Source: Bacillota bacterium
GTDB lineage: Bacteria; Bacillota; Clostridia; Lachnospirales; Cellulosilyticaceae
DNA: 64,000 nucleotides
Direction: 5' to 3'
Assembly: GCA_023410675.1 (NCBI GenBank)
Contig: JAEYPM010000090.1
Span: 1-64,000, forward strand
The position numbers were made by a program, and so were the translations under genes. Of this stretch, positions 61,582 through 64,000 are shown in pieces (position 1 is the first letter of the stretch; each line of letters begins with the position of its first letter). The notes below the pieces were generated by a model. It ran no database searches, was not told the DNA's origin, and was given only the letters and a program-made list of their open reading frames with translations.

Positions 61582-62076
61582 ATGTCATGTGAAGGCTGCA
61601 AAAATGAACTTACAGATTCAATGTTTTCAGAACTTGCACAGTTCATTGATGAATTACCAGAGAAAAAAGGAGCACTTATTTCTGTACTTCATAAGGCTCA
61701 AGGCATTTTTGGTTATTTGCCAGAAGAAGTACAAAAATTTGTGGGAAGAAAGCTAGATATACCAGTTGCTCAAGTATTTGGTGTTGTTAGTTTTTATTCA
61801 TTTTTTACGATGGTGCCGAAAGGAAAACATCCTATTTCTATCTGCTTAGGTACTGCATGCTACGTAAGAGGAGCAGAAAAAGTATTAGATGCTTTTAAAA
61901 AAGAGCTCAATATTGAAGTAGGACAAACAACACCTGATGGAAAATTTTCATTAGATGGGTTAAGGTGTGTCGGAGCATGTGGACTTGCACCTGTTGTAAT
62001 GATTGGTGATAAGGTTTATGGACGTATTTCGTCTGCGGATGAAGTTAAGAATATTATAAATGAGTATCAAGACTAA
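61582..62076 (+). CDS. NuoE/HndA-like [2Fe-2S] subunit of NAD-linked hydrogenase
   Basis: 164 residues, thioredoxin-like [2Fe-2S] protein. Helical N-terminal part (about 10-60), then cluster ligands C88 and C93 (CLGTAC), C129 and C133 (CVGAC). GVVSFYSFFTMVPKGKH is the conserved segment before the first Cys pair. In electron-bifurcating or NAD(P)-linked [FeFe] hydrogenases this is the small subunit (HydC/HndA). AGGAGG lies before the ATG. The extra Cys pair at residues 3 and 6 is notable. The same pattern occurs in complex I NuoE, but no other complex I genes are present. Confidence 0.93.
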   Translation: MSCEGCKNELTDSMFSELAQFIDELPEKKGALISVLHKAQGIFGYLPEEVQKFVGRKLDIPVAQVFGVVSFYSFFTMVPKGKHPISICLGTACYVRGAEKVLDAFKKELNIEVGQTTPDGKFSLDGLRCVGACGLAPVVMIGDKVYGRISSADEVKNIINEYQD

Positions 62077-62128
62077 TTGTAATATTAGTGGGAATTAACT
62101 CTAATTCATTAATAGGGAGGAACAACAT

Positions 62129-62527
62129 ATGCCTAAAATTATGTCATTAGATGAGCTTAAAAAACTCAAAGATAATGTTAAAAATAAAGTAGATTTAAGA
62201 GAAAAAGGCGAAAATGTAGACAATATGATAGTTGTTCGTGTTGCTATGGCAACTTGTGGGATTGCATCAGGTGCTAGAGAAGTCATGGGCTATCTTGCTG
62301 AGTTAGTTAGAGACGAAAATTTAGATAATGTAGTCATTACACAAAGTGGATGTATGGGCTATTGTTATGCAGAACCAACTATTGAATTAACAATGCCAGG
62401 GCAAGAACCAGTTGTATATGGTAATGTAGATAAAGAAAGAGCTAAGCTCATTATCGAAAAACATGTAAAAACTGGAGAAATGATTGATGGTATTATTCCA
62501 GTAGCACACAAGTCTATAGATGAATAA
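62129..62527 (+). CDS. HndB-like (2Fe-2S) ferredoxin domain protein
   Basis: 132 residues. Thioredoxin-like ferredoxin fold with MATCGIASGAR (C43), SGCMGYCYAEP (C75, C79) and an acidic, helical N-terminal part. It resembles HndB, a subunit of NADP-reducing hydrogenase in Desulfovibrio. Only three Cys in total, one fewer than a normal [2Fe-2S] site, so cluster binding would need another ligand. GGGAGGA lies before the ATG. Between the NuoE-like and NuoF-like genes, as in the hnd operon. Confidence 0.88.
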   Translation: MPKIMSLDELKKLKDNVKNKVDLREKGENVDNMIVVRVAMATCGIASGAREVMGYLAELVRDENLDNVVITQSGCMGYCYAEPTIELTMPGQEPVVYGNVDKERAKLIIEKHVKTGEMIDGIIPVAHKSIDE

Positions 62528-62547
62528 TTAAGAAAGGTGGCTTTTAA

Positions 62548-64000
62548 ATGTCTAAGTATACAATGCATATATTGGTATGTGGAGGAACAGGCTGTCTTTC
62601 TTCACAATCCAATGAAATAGTTGATCAGTTAGAAACATATATTAAAGAAGCTAATATGCAAGATACAGTTCAGGTATTAAAAACTGGCTGTTTTGGATTT
62701 TGTGAAAAGGGACCAGTAGTAAAAATACTTCCTGACAACACATTTTATGTTCAAGTACAGCCTGAAGATGCAAAAGAACTTATTCAAGAACATATTGTAA
62801 AAGGTAGAAAAGTTGAGAGGCTTCTCTATGTAGATCCAGCTAATCAAAAGGCAATATCTGATTCAAAACATATGGATTTTTATAAAAAGCAAATGCGTGT
62901 AGCACTTCGTAACTGTGGTTTTATAGATCCAGATAATATAGAGGAATATATAGCAAGAGATGGATACCAAGCACTAGGTATGGCTCTTAATATGGATCAA
63001 CAAGCTGTTATTAATGAAGTTAAAAAATCTGGACTTCGTGGACGTGGAGGCGGTGGATTCCCAACAGGCCTAAAATGGGAATTTGCTTATAAAAATCAAA
63101 GCGATCAAAAGTATGTAGTATGTAATGCAGATGAAGGAGATCCAGGAGCATTTATGGATCGTTCTATTCTTGAAGGAGATCCACACTCTATAGTAGAAGC
63201 AATGGCAATCTGTGGCTATGCAATTGGTGCAACAAAAGGGCTTGTTTATATTAGAGCAGAATATCCACTTGCTATCAAGAGATTACAAAATGCAATAGCT
63301 TCTGCAAGGGAGTATGGACTTCTTGGTAAAGATATTTTAGGTACAGGGTTTGAATTTGACATCGAAATCAAGTTTGGTGCAGGTGCATTTGTATGTGGAG
63401 AAGAAACAGCACTTATCCATTCTATGGAAGGTATGCGTGGAGAACCAACAACAAAACCACCATTTCCTGCTGAAAGTGGTTACTGGAGCAAGCCTACAAA
63501 TGTTAATAATGTAGAGACATTTGCTAATGTACCAGTTATTTTCTTAAAAGGAGCAGACTGGTTTGCATCAATTGGCTCAGAAAAGTCTAAAGGAACCAAA
63601 GTATTTGCCCTTGCGGGAAAAATCAATAATGTTGGACTTATTGAGGTCCCTATGGGTATTACCTTAAGAGAAGTTATTTATGATATTGGTGGTGGCATTA
63701 AAGATGGCAAGAAATTTAAGGCAGTACAAACAGGTGGACCATCTGGTGGTTGCTTAACTGAAAAAGACTTAGATACACCAATTGACTTTGATAATTTGAT
63801 TGCAAAAGGTTCTATGATGGGATCAGGTGGTATGATTGTTATGGATGAAGATGATTGTATGCCAGCTGTAGCTAAATTCTATCTAGAGTTTACAGAAGAA
63901 GAATCTTGCGGAAAGTGTACACCATGTCGTGTGGGTACCAAACGTTTACTAGAAATCTTAGATAAGATAACTAAAGGCAAAGGTACAATGCATGACTTAG
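62548..64000 (+). CDS. NuoF/HydB-like NADH- and FMN-binding hydrogenase subunit, partial
   Basis: 484 residues before the window ends; the frame is open. Domains: N-terminal [2Fe-2S] thioredoxin-like domain (C11, C16, C48, C52), the FMN/NADH Rossmann region with SGLRGRGGGGFPTGLKW (from about 161) and CNADEGDPGAFMDR, SLBB region, and the [4Fe-4S] site ESCGKCTPCRVGTKR (C454, C457, C460, fourth Cys outside). C-terminal ferredoxin domains and the catalytic hydrogenase gene presumably lie beyond. AAAGGTGG lies before the ATG. This is the NADH-oxidising/FMN subunit of a bifurcating [FeFe] hydrogenase or NADH-linked formate/hydrogen enzyme. Confidence 0.94.
   Translation, partial: MSKYTMHILVCGGTGCLSSQSNEIVDQLETYIKEANMQDTVQVLKTGCFGFCEKGPVVKILPDNTFYVQVQPEDAKELIQEHIVKGRKVERLLYVDPANQKAISDSKHMDFYKKQMRVALRNCGFIDPDNIEEYIARDGYQALGMALNMDQQAVINEVKKSGLRGRGGGGFPTGLKWEFAYKNQSDQKYVVCNADEGDPGAFMDRSILEGDPHSIVEAMAICGYAIGATKGLVYIRAEYPLAIKRLQNAIASAREYGLLGKDILGTGFEFDIEIKFGAGAFVCGEETALIHSMEGMRGEPTTKPPFPAESGYWSKPTNVNNVETFANVPVIFLKGADWFASIGSEKSKGTKVFALAGKINNVGLIEVPMGITLREVIYDIGGGIKDGKKFKAVQTGGPSGGCLTEKDLDTPIDFDNLIAKGSMMGSGGMIVMDEDDCMPAVAKFYLEFTEEESCGKCTPCRVGTKRLLEILDKITKGKGTMHDL

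Noticed and set aside
1..64000. tRNA or rRNA genes, insertion sequences, prophage or defence genes
   Set aside because: None recognised; nearly all of the window is covered by conserved core genes.

Overview
The window reads as chromosomal DNA of a low-GC, motile, anaerobic Firmicute of the class Clostridia. Grounds: AT-rich codon use, strong AGGAGG ribosome binding sites, PolC-type polymerase, a Bacillus/Clostridium-style fla/che operon with FliY, CheC and CheD, the non-mevalonate isoprenoid genes dxr and ispG, a probable SpoIIM (endospore formation), and [FeFe]-hydrogenase genes. No rRNA, tRNA, insertion sequence, prophage or CRISPR array was seen. A Lachnospirales-like host is possible but the species cannot be fixed from sequence alone.

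Layout. 1-1061 (minus): a stomatin-like SPFH protein (cut by the window edge) and its NfeD partner. 1212-3160: proC, a nudix ADP-ribose hydrolase and probable spoIIM, closed by a strong terminator. 3228-3580: AT-rich non-coding leader. 3584-32954: a nearly unbroken flagellar/chemotaxis operon: flgB-flgC-fliE-fliF-fliG-fliH-fliI-fliJ-ylxF-fliK-flgD-flgE-flbD-motA-motB-fliL-fliM-fliY-cheY-(terminator-like hairpin)-fliO-fliP-fliQ-fliR-flhB-flhA-flhF-flhG-(internal promoter)-cheB-cheA-cheW-cheC-cheD-sigD, then three small accessory genes. It encodes rod, hook, MS/C-ring, type III export gate, stator, polar/number control and the receptor kinase pathway. cheR, flagellin, hook-associated proteins and flgM are not here.

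33103-57316: the core information-processing block usual for Clostridia: rpsB-tsf, pyrH-frr-uppS-cdsA-dxr-rseP-ispG-polC, rimP-nusA-rnpM-ylxQ-infB-rbfA-nrnA-truB-ribF, rpsO and pnp, then a flavin reductase gene and a small Cys/Arg/Asn-rich protein on the opposite strand. Three ribosomal/RNA genes (rpsB, rpsO, pnp) have leaders with clear secondary structure suggestive of RNA-level control.

57339-64000: a DUF4397 protein (minus strand), then a DRTGG / HATPase / [FeFe]-hydrogenase-like / DRTGG / PHP cluster that looks like a hydrogen- or redox-sensing signalling module, followed by a separately promoted operon for NAD(P)H-linked hydrogenase subunits (NuoE-like, HndB-like, NuoF-like; the last runs off the window). 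The latter has a TTGACA extended -10 promoter with a nearly perfect Rex-type operator just downstream, implying NADH/NAD+ control. The sensor cluster beside the catalytic hydrogenase operon, and the Rex site, are the most interesting parts of the window.
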